Positions 13,101 to 25,997 of a stretch of DNA of 64,000 nt are shown piece after piece (positions within the stretch are counted from its first letter, which is position 1; each line of letters starts with the position of its first letter). A model generated the notes under the pieces. The model made no database searches. It had not been told where the DNA came from and was given only the letters and a program-made list of their open reading frames with translations. Where the stretch lies: the NCBI GenBank assembly GCA_023974075.1, contig CM043801.1, positions 16,862,012 to 16,926,011 on the forward strand. Reading direction: 5' to 3'. This DNA is from Chaenocephalus aceratus (taxonomy: Eukaryota; Chordata; Actinopteri; Perciformes; Channichthyidae). Made by a program: the position numbers and the translations under genes.

Positions 13101-16100
13101 AGTCTCACTGGAGGCCAAATTAATGCCATCCATAGTTAGTATATCTTTAGATAATTTGTTTCGTAGATTCTTCGGGCCAAGTACAATAACTTCAGTTTTG
13201 GTCGTGTTTAACATCAAAAAGTTTAAGGTCATCCACGTTTTTAAGTCGTTAAGGCAGTCTTGAATTTATTTAGGTGATTAATTTCATCAGGCTTGATTGA
13301 TAAATATAGTTGAGTATCATCCGCATAACAATGAAAGTTTACAGAATGATTCCTTATAATATTGCCTAACGGAAGCATATATAATGTGAACAAAATAGGT
13401 CCGAGCACTGAGCCCTGTGGCACTCCATGGCTAACTTTGGTTTGCGTGGAAGATTCATCGTTAACACGTACAAACTGAGAGCGTTCGGATAGATAGGACC
13501 TAAACCAGCCTAAAGCAGTTCCCTGTATGCCAACTAAGTGCTCTAGTCTTTGCAATAGGATATCATGGTCGATAGTATCAAATGCAGCGCTGAGATCGAG
13601 CAAAACAAGAATAGAGACAGTCCCTTGTCTGAGGCTATTAGAATGTCATGTGTGACTTTAACCAGAGCTGTCTCTGTGCTATGATGTGTTCTAAAGCCAG
13701 ACTGAAAATCTTCAAATAAATCATTGTTTTTTAAGTAATCACACAACTGTTTTGCGACCGCTTTCTCAAGAATTTTTGAGAGGAACGGAAGATTAGAAAT
13801 AGGTCTATAGTTGGCTAAAACCTCTGGATCGAGGTTGTGCTTTTTAAGAAGTGGTTTTATCACTACTACTTTGAATGATTGTGGAACATAGCCTGATAAT
13901 AAAGACATATTCATAATATTTAATAAAGAAATGCTAATTAATGGAAAAACTTCCTTCAACAGCTTAGTTGGAATTGGGTCTAACATGCACGTTGATGGTT
14001 TAGAAGAGAGAATCATTGAATTTAATTATTCAAGGTTTATGGCTGAAAAGCATTCTAGTTTACTATCTAGTGTAATATTAGAACTTACGTTTCCTGGAGC
14101 TGTTGATAACACTATACTGGTCAAAGGCAAGAGGTCATTAATTTGTTTCTAAGAGTAACAATTTTATCGTTAAAAAAGCACATAAAATCATTACTACTGA
14201 CTGAGTGGTATGGGAATAGAAGGCTCAATCGAGCTGTGGCTCTGTCAGCCTGGCTACAGTGCTGAAAATAAATCTTGCATTATTCTTATTCTCATCTATT
14301 AATGAAGAGTAGTAGGCTGCTCTCGCTTTACGCAGTGCTTTCTTATATTCATTGAGAGTAATATGCCAAATTAAACGAGATTCTTCAAGTTTAGTGGAAC
14401 GCCATATCCTTTCAAGTTGTCTAGACTTTTGCTTTATTTTGCGGGTTTCGGCATTATGCCATGGAGCTAATCTATGTTGTTTTATTTTCTTCTTTTTCAA
14501 AGGAGCAACAGAGTCTAATTTTATTCGCAGCGCATCTGTAGCACTATCAACAACATGATCAATTTGGGGTGGTGTACATTTTGTATAAGTTTCCTCCCTT
14601 ACATGCAGACATGCTATCGAGTTAAGTATTGGTGGAATCTCTTCCTTAAATTTGGCAATAGCACTAACAGATACTGTAGGTTTCTGCTGCAAGAGCTTTT
14701 GACTAATGCTTTGTAGTCTCGTAATAGTAATACTTCAAAAGTTACTAAGAAATGGTCGGATAAAGCAGGATTATGCGGTTCGACTAATAGTTGCTCAATT
14801 TCAATACCATAAGTCAGAACAAGGTCGAGAGTGTGATTATAGCAGTGGGTTGGTTTATTTACACTCTGACAGAAACCAACAGAATCTAATATAGAGTTAA
14901 ATGCAACAGTAAGGCTATTTTTATCATCGTCAACATGAATATTAAAGTCACCTACGATAATTACTTTATCTGTTTTAGGAACCAAAGTTGATAAAAACTC
15001 AGAGAATTCTGATAAGAATTCTGAATAAGGACCTGGTGCACGGTACACTGTAACAAATAAGATTGGCTGCAAAGTGTTCCAGGTCGGATGCGTAAGACTA
15101 AAAACGAGGCTTTCAAAGGAGGTATAATTTAATTTTGGTTTAGTATTGATAAGTAAACTTGAGTCAAAGATTGCTGCAACTCCACCTCCTCGGCCCGTGC
15201 CTCGAGCAATATGAGTAATGATATGGCTGGGTGGAGTGGCCTCATTTATGTTGACATATTCTTCATGTCTCAGCCAAGTTTCAGTGAGACAGCATATATC
15301 AATATTATAATCTGATATTAAATCATTACCATATTGCTTTAGATGCTAGAGATCTTATGTTTAAGAGACCACATTTAATCTTCCTGTTTTGTTGCACTGT
15401 AGTAGTTGTTACATTTACTTTTATTAGGTTATTATGTATGACACCTCTATTAGGTTTTACCTTAAATTGTCCTTGGGCAGACGCACACACCGCTAATATT
15501 GGGTATTTTATTGGATTCGGGATTCCTATGGATGACAATTTGTTAAGTTAATTCACTAATATATGTATTATTGTAGCGTTTGAGAAATTGTGCAAGGCAT
15601 ACAGTAATAGTCCGAATAGTCAATTAATCGTTTCATTAATCGATAGATTAATCGATTATCAAATTAGTCGTTTGTTGCAGCCCTATTGTAGTTATCCCAT
15701 GTATAATTAAAACGTGTTATTCAGCAACCCTTGCAATTTGGGATATTATTTTGGGTTGGTAGACCTCGGTGAGCTGGTCATTTCAAAAGTAGCTCACCAG
15801 CCAAAAAAGTGTGGGCACCCCTGCTCTACACAGTCTAATGAATTCAGTCAGATTTGCAACCCTCTCTTTATCACCTCTGTGCTGGTTGATCTTCGTGAAA
15901 CATGTTGCCACTTACATTTTTGTCATGTTTTTGTTAGTCCTTTCTTGCCATACGTTTCCAGGTGTTTGTATGTCTCCATCGAGTTAATGTGTTCTTTTTA
16001 ATTATTTACATTTATCTTTACATCCAAAATTGATTTAGTTTAATCTATTCTTCTTTAATGTGTGCATGCAGATGTTTCTTAAGAGACTGATGTCAAATAT

Positions 16101-19100
16101 AGCTTTTTGAGCTGTTTCATATTCATTTATATTCCGTATTCCACCTCCTGCTGGCATATTGAAGTACAGTACATATAGCAGTAGAAAGGCTTTGCAAACC
16201 ATCTATGCAAATATGCCACCCCCCACTCCATATTTATCCAGGAAACAGCAGGCATGCTCCTTTTTTAGCAACACCCTGTTTTACATTCCCAGTGATGCCT
16301 CATCCTGTATCATTTAGCCATGATCACATGGTCCAATTAAAGTTAGATCAGTGAGGAGAAGGAGATGCTGCTTCTCCAAATGGTTCTGTGAAATTGGCCT
16401 CGCCTCATATTTTCCCACACGCAACAGGAGCAGTCGACAGGGAAATGTTGTCTGTTTTGTCACCATTCAACTTATCTTCTGGCACGATTCACTCTTTCAT
16501 GCTGATGTTTTTCTCAAATCTGTCAGTCCGTCAGTGTTACGGTTGCTGTTTGTCTGCTCATTAGTCTGCCTGTGAGTGTTTTCAGCTGTGTGGTTGCTCC
16601 AACACCATTGGCTGCACATCCCCTGGTCCGACTCTGAAGACGGTGATTGGATTGACGACGTCCAATCGCAGCGCACAGCCGGCGCACACCTGCTGGGGAG
16701 GAGTACAAAGGCGCGGACTATCACCACTCTGGAGGCTCTGTTGAGGAACAGACGCCTCTCGCTACTTGCTCGTTGGTCTATGGTTAACTTGTGTGGTCTG
16801 TGTTTAGATAGTTTAGAGTGATTAGTATTTTGTGACTGTTGCCTGTAGTTTAGCTGTGTTTTGTGTCGACTCCTTTGGTTAGTTGTACCACTGTTAAAGT
16901 GAGGTTTTGTTCCGTACTTTATTTAGTATATTAGTATTTATTTTCCCCATATGCCTTTAGACTCCTTTTGAGCTCTCCTTTTGTTTGGTTATCAACCTGT
17001 GTCCTTTTGGCTCTTTTGTTTGTTTTCCTTTCGTTAGTGTTCAGTGATTTCAGGTGTGTAAACAGGCTCACTTTTGAGAGTCCTTCTTTAGTTTGGTTGC
17101 CCATTTAAACTTGCGCCCTTGTGGCCTCTATTGTTTATTATGTAAACCTGTGTTTGTGGCAATTTGTTTGTTTCAGGCTACCTGCCTGCCATTTTGTTTC
17201 ACCCGCTTGTAATAAATACACTTATAATTGTACCAATACCAATCTGGTTGTGTTTCTTGCCTTTGGTTCCCCTAGCCCCAAAAGGGAACGTAACAGTCAG
17301 AGTGAAACCCCTTTACACACACAGACACATCGCGTCCCTGCATCACAATAAGGGGCACTGAATCTCCACTGATAATGAAAATTGGTCTGTCTAATATGTA
17401 TTCTAAAATGTCCCATTCAACAGTTTTATCAGCCCTTCCATCATCAGTAGTTATTGAATGACTTGTTTGTACCAATAATGTTACATGTAATGTTTGTATT
17501 GCCAATTGTGTAATTATTGTTTTCTGTGCTGACATTTGATCGACCCTTGTCACAAACTGACATTTTATTTCGATTAACCTGCAGTAACTCAATGTCATGT
17601 TTTGAAAAGTTATCCATCTCCATCTGCTCCTGTTTCAGCGATCCATCTGATTGGCCAACATATGTATACATATTTTTTTATTATCCTCTCTTTTGGGCAA
17701 CCCGTAATTAACAGTGTCCAACTGTCAAATGTTTAAATGATTCACAAACCCACGCATTTCCCAGGAGAATTGGATTAACGAGTTTAACAGTGAGCTTCCC
17801 AAAGTGAATATCCCATTCATTTTTTGAAATATAGATAGATAGATAGTACAAAATAAACACAACACACAATAGTGGGATGTAACAGAAAGGTCTCTGATTC
17901 GCAGAGCTTGTTGTTACCATAGAAATGTGTGCCACACCCATGAACAGTTAGTGAGCGCACCATGGTGTCAACATTGACTACTCTCATGGAAGCTTGTTTG
18001 GAATGTTCTTGTATTATGAAAATGGGATGGTTAATTCCTTCAGTCTTAAACTAATTATGAATACAGCTTTCCCTGAATCAAATAATTAGTTCATAGCAAT
18101 TCATCTCATATTTGATTGGCTTGGTTTCAAACTCTTCATGTACCGATTTTCCGAAATGTCTACTGAATAAATTAATAGGAAATTCACACTTTGAACTGGA
18201 GCCAATCAAAAAAAGAGGCAGTCACTATTGAGCTGTATAGCTTTGGTACGGTCTGCCATTTTATAATCCAAGCTTGTTTTAAAACAATCTCATGCTTCCC
18301 TCTTGATTGGTCGTAATGACCCATAGGCTACACTCATATGATTGGTCCAGCTGCTAACCCACCATGACCCCTCCACCTTTCCTGTTGTGTTGTTGCATTT
18401 TGTGTATTGGATGTTTTACTGACCTATGGGGTGGTTGTCTCCCCAGGGCTCTTCTTCCCCGAACAACAAGGCATCAGACCCCTCCAACCCCGCTCCCAAG
18501 GCTAAAGTGAGTCCCTACCATCGAACACCTTCACACACCTCACACAGAAGTACATCGTCCCATCTTCTCTTTGCATTCACCACATACACGCATGTGTGTG
18601 TACGACAGAGTGGAAACTGAATTTCCCCCTCAGGGGATTAATAAAGGTCCATCTTCTCTTTTCTTCTTCTTCACCACCCATTCTATATCCACCCCCTACA
18701 ACACCTCATGAACTTAGTTAATATCAGTCCACCCTCATCAGAATATTGTTATTAAACAACAGTATTATTAACAAGCAGAATGCATCACTGCTCATATTAT
18801 GTGACCAACTAAACCTAAATCCTTTTTTGAACAAGATTCCCTAGAGTTAGTCACTTTACTTACATCATAGACAGCTATTTAAAAGAGAAAAACTGTTGAG
18901 GGGACATTTCAAACTCAAAAAGTGAAATGATTGCTCTTTTTCCTTTTATGCATTTCTCAAATCATAGTTTAACATTTCAAAAGTCAAGAAAAGTCTTGTT
19001 AAAGTTGATGTGCCGGTAGAAGCATACCAGAAAGACAAAAACACTCTTTTGCTGAGTGACATATTTTCATAGTAATGAATGGAGGCCATCTTAGAGTGTG

Positions 19101-20359
19101 GTATTTAGATCTTATAATATATTAATAGAAAGAAGCAATACATCACAAACATGTCCTGTTTATAAATATTTTAAATCTGTTACATGTTGGGTAAGAGTGG
19201 CAGTAAATATTACAAGGTGCTGAAATGGGTCAGTAATGTTAGCTAAAGAGCTAACTAGCTAAATATAGCTACAGTTAGCTAAAGAGCTAACTAGCTAAAT
19301 GTAGCTACGCTCAGTTAACATGAACTATGTGTTGGCGTCTTTGATTCATTTTCTTAAAGTATGAAACTATTGCAAGGTGCTTCTTTACAACTCTGAATAC
19401 TCTTATTATACTATTTCTAAAACAATTAATGTGAAAACAATGCTGCTAAGAATTTTAAGCAACTGTGTCATGGGGCGTTGCTAAGTGTTTCTGGGAGCTT
19501 ATAGCTTGCTGCTTACACTGCAATGATTAACAACGTGATAACCAGAGAAAAAGCACACTCACAGGACTATCACTTTAATTAGGACACCAATGGACAAATA
19601 TATTGCCGTCCAAAAAATATTTTGCTACTATCATCTCAAAATGTTGTGTGTTTTCTTCTATCTTAGCCCTACAATTCCTCTTGTACTAGCAACGTGCCTC
19701 ACACAAACTGTCTTCCAATACCATCAATATTCTACACCCCAATATATATCAGGAGTTTATAAAGGACACCCTGGTGTGTAATATGTTTACAAGATACTAC
19801 TACGACACACCAACACAGTCTCACGGCATTTCGTGATATAGTCACGAAATTAATCTATTGATTCGTGTTCACCAACACGATTTTGCCATTTTTTCTCGTG
19901 TCACAAAGAACGATTTTAAAAGCAATGTAAATAATAACAAATTAGAAGGAAAAACAGATTTAAAAAAAATACAGATTTCAGTATTCTGACACAGAACGAT
20001 TTTAGAAGAAATGTATTTATATTAGTAACTACATGTTTCGTACCTGCACCAAATAATAACAAATTAGAAGGAAAAAAAGATGACAAAAAATACAGTTTTC
20101 AGTATTCTGTGGCTCTGAGCCCCATTTATTTTCCTCGCGGACGGCAAAAAAACTTAGACATTATACAATTTAAAATAAAAGGGATAGGGTTAGGCTTACG
20201 GTACGTCCACACAGCAGCTTTTCAAAAATCTTGAAAATCTTGAAGCTGGGCGTGTCTGACAGCTTGGGGATTTTTTGCGAGCAATGCGACCAACAACCAA
20301 TCACATGAATCTCCCGCCCCCGACATACAAAGCAAAAAACCCCGGGGATTTTATGTGAG

Positions 20360-20392
<33 letters not shown>

Positions 20393-23300
20393 CCCCAAAC
20401 AGGCGAAAACCTACCAGTTTCACCCAGTGTCTCTGCCACCTCCCTCCATGCCTGGTTCCTCCGGTTTGTATCCCGTTAATAGTTCTGGTCGTAAAGAACC
20501 GGGTGATTTGCTACCGTAATTTCTCGTTTGGAATATGAGGAAATGAACTGCGGTCTGGTTCTCCCTGCTTACACGCGATTTGATTGGCTAGCGCTTCTAC
20601 TGTCAGATTTGCATAAACGTGTTTGATTGGCTGGCGCTTCCAGCTCAGCTTCAAAAGTTGAACATTGCTCAACTTTTGAATCCTGGAGATCCTGGACATC
20701 CTGGAAATCTTCGCTTCGCTTCCCCACAATGCAGTTCGGCGAAAAGCGAGGCAAAGTGACGTCATCCCCATTCAAAGTCAATGGCAGAGAAGCGTTGGAA
20801 GCGGTGGAAGTTTCTTCTGAAGCTGCTGTGTGGACGTACCGTTAGGGTAAGATATTGAGTAAGAATATGTTTTTATGAACCACACAGCTTCTGGTATTCC
20901 AAGACCCGACCGGACAAAAAGACGTGGTGCAGGCACGAAACATGCTACCAATAGAAATACATTGCTTTTAAAATCGTTCTGTGTGACACGAAAAAAATGC
21001 GAAAATCGTGTTGGTGAACACGAATCAATAGATTAAATTAATTTCGTGACAATAACACGAAATGCTGTGAGACTGGGTTGGACACACAGAAATACGAACA
21101 AATACTGACAAAAAAGGCTTCCTGAAAATGATTGTAACTTCCATGTCTTTAGTCTTGTAGCGCTTGAAATATGGTCTTCTTTTCCTGCTTACGCTTCACT
21201 TTTATTAAAACGAGGACACATTTTCAGCATCATGCAGTGTCCCTTCTTTTGCAATAGCAACATTTCTACCCTTAATTTATGGAGACATGATTAAGCACAA
21301 CCTATAGGTGTACGGAAATAGAAGGAAAACTTCTGCTGTGTTCGTACGTGCATGTGTGTGCGTGCTAACTGCTCGCTCAGTGAGTCATCCTTTGCTGGTG
21401 CCACCTGCGTCATCATGCCGCTCTCATCCTGGCGAATAAGACTTAAGGCAGAGACAGAGAGAATGGAGCAAGGCGTCTGAAGTCTGCTGCAGCGCAATGA
21501 AACTGAAATGACAAAACAATGGGAAGGAGTTATTTTGTGTAGGAGAGCGTGTGTGTCTCGGTCCCCTTGGATACCTGACTCGAAAAACAAACAACTGCAG
21601 GAGCTTGCTGGATTGAAGCGATACATTGAATTTCTAAGAAAATGTGCAGGAATACAGCAATTAGGGGATTAGAGGAACATCCACATCACTGGTTTCAATC
21701 CTGTATGCTGACTTTTCTTTGTGCATTATTTTGAAAAGCAACTAGCATCATCTCCAAAGGGCGATTAATGAATATTCATCCATTTTTCAATGTTCCTGAA
21801 AATGGTTAAAATGTCTCTATTGGAGATGGAACCCTAAACATTCTTACTTTTCAAAATCTTGTGGATTATCTTTCAGTATTTAGTTTTAACCAATAGGTTT
21901 TATGTGTAGTGTTTCACTAACCATCTTCCACTTTCCTGTATAAGTCGCTTGCATTTGCTTCTCTGCTTAGAACAAGCATGCGTTAACACAATACCACTGA
22001 CTGTCCTGTGTAATACTCTGTTGCATGTGCTCTGTCCACCCTTCCAGTGTTGTTCTGTGCTTGATCAGTTTTGGTTAATGCCGTTTATGGAAGCGCTCTA
22101 TTGTTATTCAGTCAGTATCCTTATCATTTGATACAAATCTAGCATTGATTTCTATAATAATTAAAACATTTCAGTTTAGAATATGTCCAGTTAGCTGCAC
22201 CATTTTTTAACCTCAATGAATTAGTGGCATAATGTCCCAAAAAACATTTTTAATACTGATAATCCCTGAACTCATATGCAGGAGGAATTATTGGATTTGA
22301 ATGACAGAACCTCTTCCATACGTACAGAGCAAGGCTACTCTGTTTCCTGTTAACTTAAGCTGCCAGCTGATCTGCTCTTCTCTGCTGCTCTCGTCTGTCT
22401 GCCTCTGTCATGCTCTTCTTACTTTCTTTCTGTCTTTCTTTCTTTCTGTCTTTCTTTCTTTCTTTCTTTCCTTCTTTTCCCTTCTATCTCCTCACTTTCC
22501 TGCTTGTCTGTGTGTCTGCCTGCTTGTCTTTAGGTTCAGATAGTGCACAAAAAGCTGGACTTCAGCCATATCACGTCTCGCTGTGGCTCCAAGGACAATA
22601 TCAAACATGTCCCTGGAGGTGGCAAAGTAAGTACTGCTGGAGCTGACGGGAGACTCTGCATAGGGTGGATGCATATCACATTTTTTGCTATTTTAGCTTC
22701 CTGGTCAAATGTATGATCAATCACATTTTTATCCTGGCAACAAAAAGATCTGATCAGGATTTTTTTGTTATTTTATATGTAAATTAGAATCACCCTGGCT
22801 GAATGCATATTATATATTTTAAACCTAATTACCTGTGTTTGCATCTTGGATTGATTTCACTCAAAGTGAATTGGCCATGAGTCCTTCTGCCCACCCTTCC
22901 AGATGTTGCTCCCATCTGCTCCAAACACCTGCTGCACTATCATAATCCATCTCTGGGCTGCCCTCACTATCACCACTTTGCTGTCTCTGATCAATAAACA
23001 CAATGCAAAAGGTATACCGTAAAAGGTATCATGTCCAAGAAGTGACAAATCAGATAAAGCTATAGGGCTTGTTCTCAATATCAGCAACTGTTCTGCTTTA
23101 ATACTCGAGAAACATCTCGTATAACAAATCCATAAAACATATCAAAGTCAACTTTAGTAGTAATAGTATATTAAAGAAACCTGCTACAATGGATGAAACT
23201 ACACACAAGCCTTACATTATATTTGCTCAATACTTGTTTTGGCATGTTTCATGTAAAATAGGCAAATACAAACTGATAGGTCACACAATACAAAAGTCTT

Positions 23301-25966
23301 ATAGAAATCGCGTTTCTTTTTTTTGCAGAAAGTTGATATGCCCCAATATTCAAATTGTTCTGTAATTATTGAAATCTCAGGTGTGTTTCCTCAATCTAAA
23401 ATTACATCATGGATATTTAAATTATTATTTGTGTTTGTATTATTAAACCAGGTCATTAATATTTTAACCTGTCATGTAAGCCTCTCATAACGGGGCGCTC
23501 TAATGTCAATCAGAACCCATCATGGTTGGCTTGCTAATAAAATGTTAACATCATTGAGGGTCACAGCCGGCTGACTGTTTTTCCTCCTCTCTGTCATCAA
23601 ATATGTAAAAATGATTGTTCCTATTGCACACTGTTAGGCAGGTCACTGGCTCTTTCATCAGTGCCAGCTGCCGTCAGATTACTGCTTGTAATACTGAACA
23701 CACACTCTCATGATGTGACGCAGTCTAATAACTGCCTGATCGTGTCCTCCTATAAAAGCCTGTGCTAATTGATATGCATAAATGGATCATCAGTTAGCCA
23801 ATCAAAACAGAAGGCACCTCATAACAGTGAAAAAGGTCAAAGAAGGGGATAAAGCATGGGTAGGTAGTGCTTTCTTGTATCCAGTCTCCTTTAATACAAC
23901 ATGTGTTGTGCAGAACCTGATCCTCTCTATAAACGCAACAGGTGCATGATAATGGATGACAGTAATTTTGGATACTGAATAGTGGAGTGGATTTCTGATT
24001 CCGGCTGCATTGTGCTGGATGTGGCATCCCTGTGAGTTATTGTGAAGAGGCTGCATTGTGATCTCTCCTCATCAACAGGTGCAGATCCTGTATAAGAAGG
24101 TTGATTTGAGCAAGGTAACTTCCAAATGTGGCTCAAAGGACAACATCAAATATAAGCCAGGTCAGACTTACAGTTACACTTTTGTATTTATTTGTATTCA
24201 TTATTGATCTATATTCTATGTTTTGCTGGTCTCATACCTACCTTTTGTTTTACCTCAGGTGGAGGGGATGTGAAGATTGAGTCCCATAAGCAAAACATTA
24301 AAGCTAAGTCTAAGATTGGATCCATGGACAACATGGGGCCAGGCAATGATCAGACCAACGGGCACAAGGTCAAACTTTAAAACCGACTCTTATTTTCTCA
24401 GTTAAAAGATGTCTAACTTCTCTTGTTCTGCTGACTCATTGTCCTTTTACTGGCTGACCATGACCATGAGATAGAACACTATGAAAAAAAACAGGTGTTT
24501 ATTGTGTGAATTTGTGTGTGTGTCCCTGCCCTTGTGTGTCTATTTCTGGCTACAGGAGGAGAAGAAGAAGACATCCCCCCCCCCAAATGGCGCTGTGACA
24601 ACAGGACCAGCAGGTGTTTCTAAGGAGAATGGTGTGAAGGAGCCCACACCGACTCCTTTTGGTGGAGACGGCCTGAGGGAGCAGAGCATAGACAAACGCA
24701 TCACTGAGACAAGTGGGTGTAAACACACACAAAATAAAAGCATGAAGTGCTCATCAATAATTGAAGCCTTAGGACTCATTCCAAACTGCACCTCACGTAC
24801 TCGCTGTTCTATACTTCAATGGTCTAGACCAGCAGTTGTCAAAGTGTGAGGCGCGCCTCCGTCATTGACGGCCGGCTCGGTTCGCTGACGGCCGGCACCG
24901 CTCTTTATTTTTTAAACGGCATCATTTAAAGGTGGGGTAGGTAAGTTTCAGAAACCGACTCGAGTGCACTAACATTTGAAAGTACACAGCCGAAAAGAAT
25001 CCGCCCCTTCCTTCAGACTTCCTTACAGAGCACCTCCTCCAACACACATGAACGCGCAATGCACGCCCAATTACGGCACGCCCAATGAGGGCACGAGATA
25101 CATTTGTGCGTGCACGAGATGGAAGGCTTACAGACAGGGCGGCAATCGTGCTTTTTACAGTATTACGGCTTCCACAGATGACATTTTTTTATGGATTTTT
25201 TGTCAAAGCACTTAAGATATTCATTGCTATCGGGATGTTAAGAGCATTCCATGGAATATAACAAAAAGTGTATCTCGAGCCGGTTTCTCAAACTTACCTC
25301 CTCCACCTTTAAGTTGCGCTGACAGGCGACAGAGGTCGGTTCAGCGGGCCATTTCCACGCAGCGCGGCTCCCCCCCTGTTGACAGTTCACTAGCGTGCTC
25401 TACCAATTTGTGTGGGCTGGGCTGGGTGAGATTCCAGGGCTGATTTTTAGTCCCAGTCCGCCCCTGCCTCCACCTACCTGTGTGTGTGAGTGCGGGTTTT
25501 CCGCATTGACTTTGATCAAAAGCAAATACTGGTCAAGGCTGCAGCCAGAGGATGATCTGCGTTTATTCCTGTCTACATTGCATCCCCGCATCAAAGACGC
25601 AGACTCATTGTTCCCACTAAAGTAGGGGTGAGTGTAATAAGGAGGCAGAGTTGACGTGCAGTGTGTTGCCGGGAGCATATAAGGATTTATCCACGATGTT
25701 GAAAATATTAAAAATTCAAAACATAAAGATAAAAAGGTTTAAAAAAGTTATTGTTTAATGTTTTAAGGAGGTGACGCTACTCAGCCAATCAAATTGGTGC
25801 AGTCAGTGAGTCAGCACGATAGATTCAAACACACACACAGAGACGAGACAAGAAGAGAGTAATTTCAAATGGCGTGCTCAAAAAAGAGAAAGGTAGACAG
25901 CAAAAACAGAGCATTTTCTCTTACTGGACCTCTTTGAAATGCAATTAAATACCCCTACATTTATAG

Positions 25967-25997
<31 letters not shown>

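Larger units (their letters stand above)
11918..15550 (-). mobile_element. L2/CR1-like LINE, decayed, minus strand
   Basis: The element reads from about 15550 down to about 11918 on the - strand. Fragments in order are the start of an APE-type endonuclease ([11 protein letters not shown] near 15340), GDFNIHVDD and SDHFLVTFE (14614-15072), then reverse transcriptase pieces. These include [17 protein letters not shown] (13543-14016), [15 protein letters not shown] and the YADD box with [13 protein letters not shown] (13241-13603), and a C-terminal region ending HLWNQLP (12487-13232). Frame changes and stops separate them, so it is not functional. The 3' end is marked by a GATT-type tandem tail at about 11918-11938 (ATCAATCAATCA on the + strand) and a characteristic 3' UTR. 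It lies antisense in a map4 intron. Confidence 0.85.
19810..21081. mobile_element. second element with CCAAC(C/A)CAGTCTCAC termini
   Basis: The left end CCAACACAGTCTCAC and right end GTGAGACTGGGTTGG match the termini of the 4780-7702 element. They are flanked by ACACA on both sides (19805-19809 and 21082-21086), again 5 bp. The inverted arms of more than 120 bp share words such as CACGAAAT, GATTCGTGTTCACCAACACG and AACGATTTTAAAAGCAATG. There is no coding capacity. A Harbinger-like MITE is nested inside. Confidence 0.8.

Noticed and set aside
19238..19309. Spaced repeats resembling a CRISPR array
   Set aside because: Only two directly adjacent units with no spacers, in a vertebrate intron.
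24713..24849. Extension of the last map4 exon to a stop at 24849
   Set aside because: Residues lose family character right after ITET, and a donor GTGGGT lies there; kept only as a possible retained-intron form.
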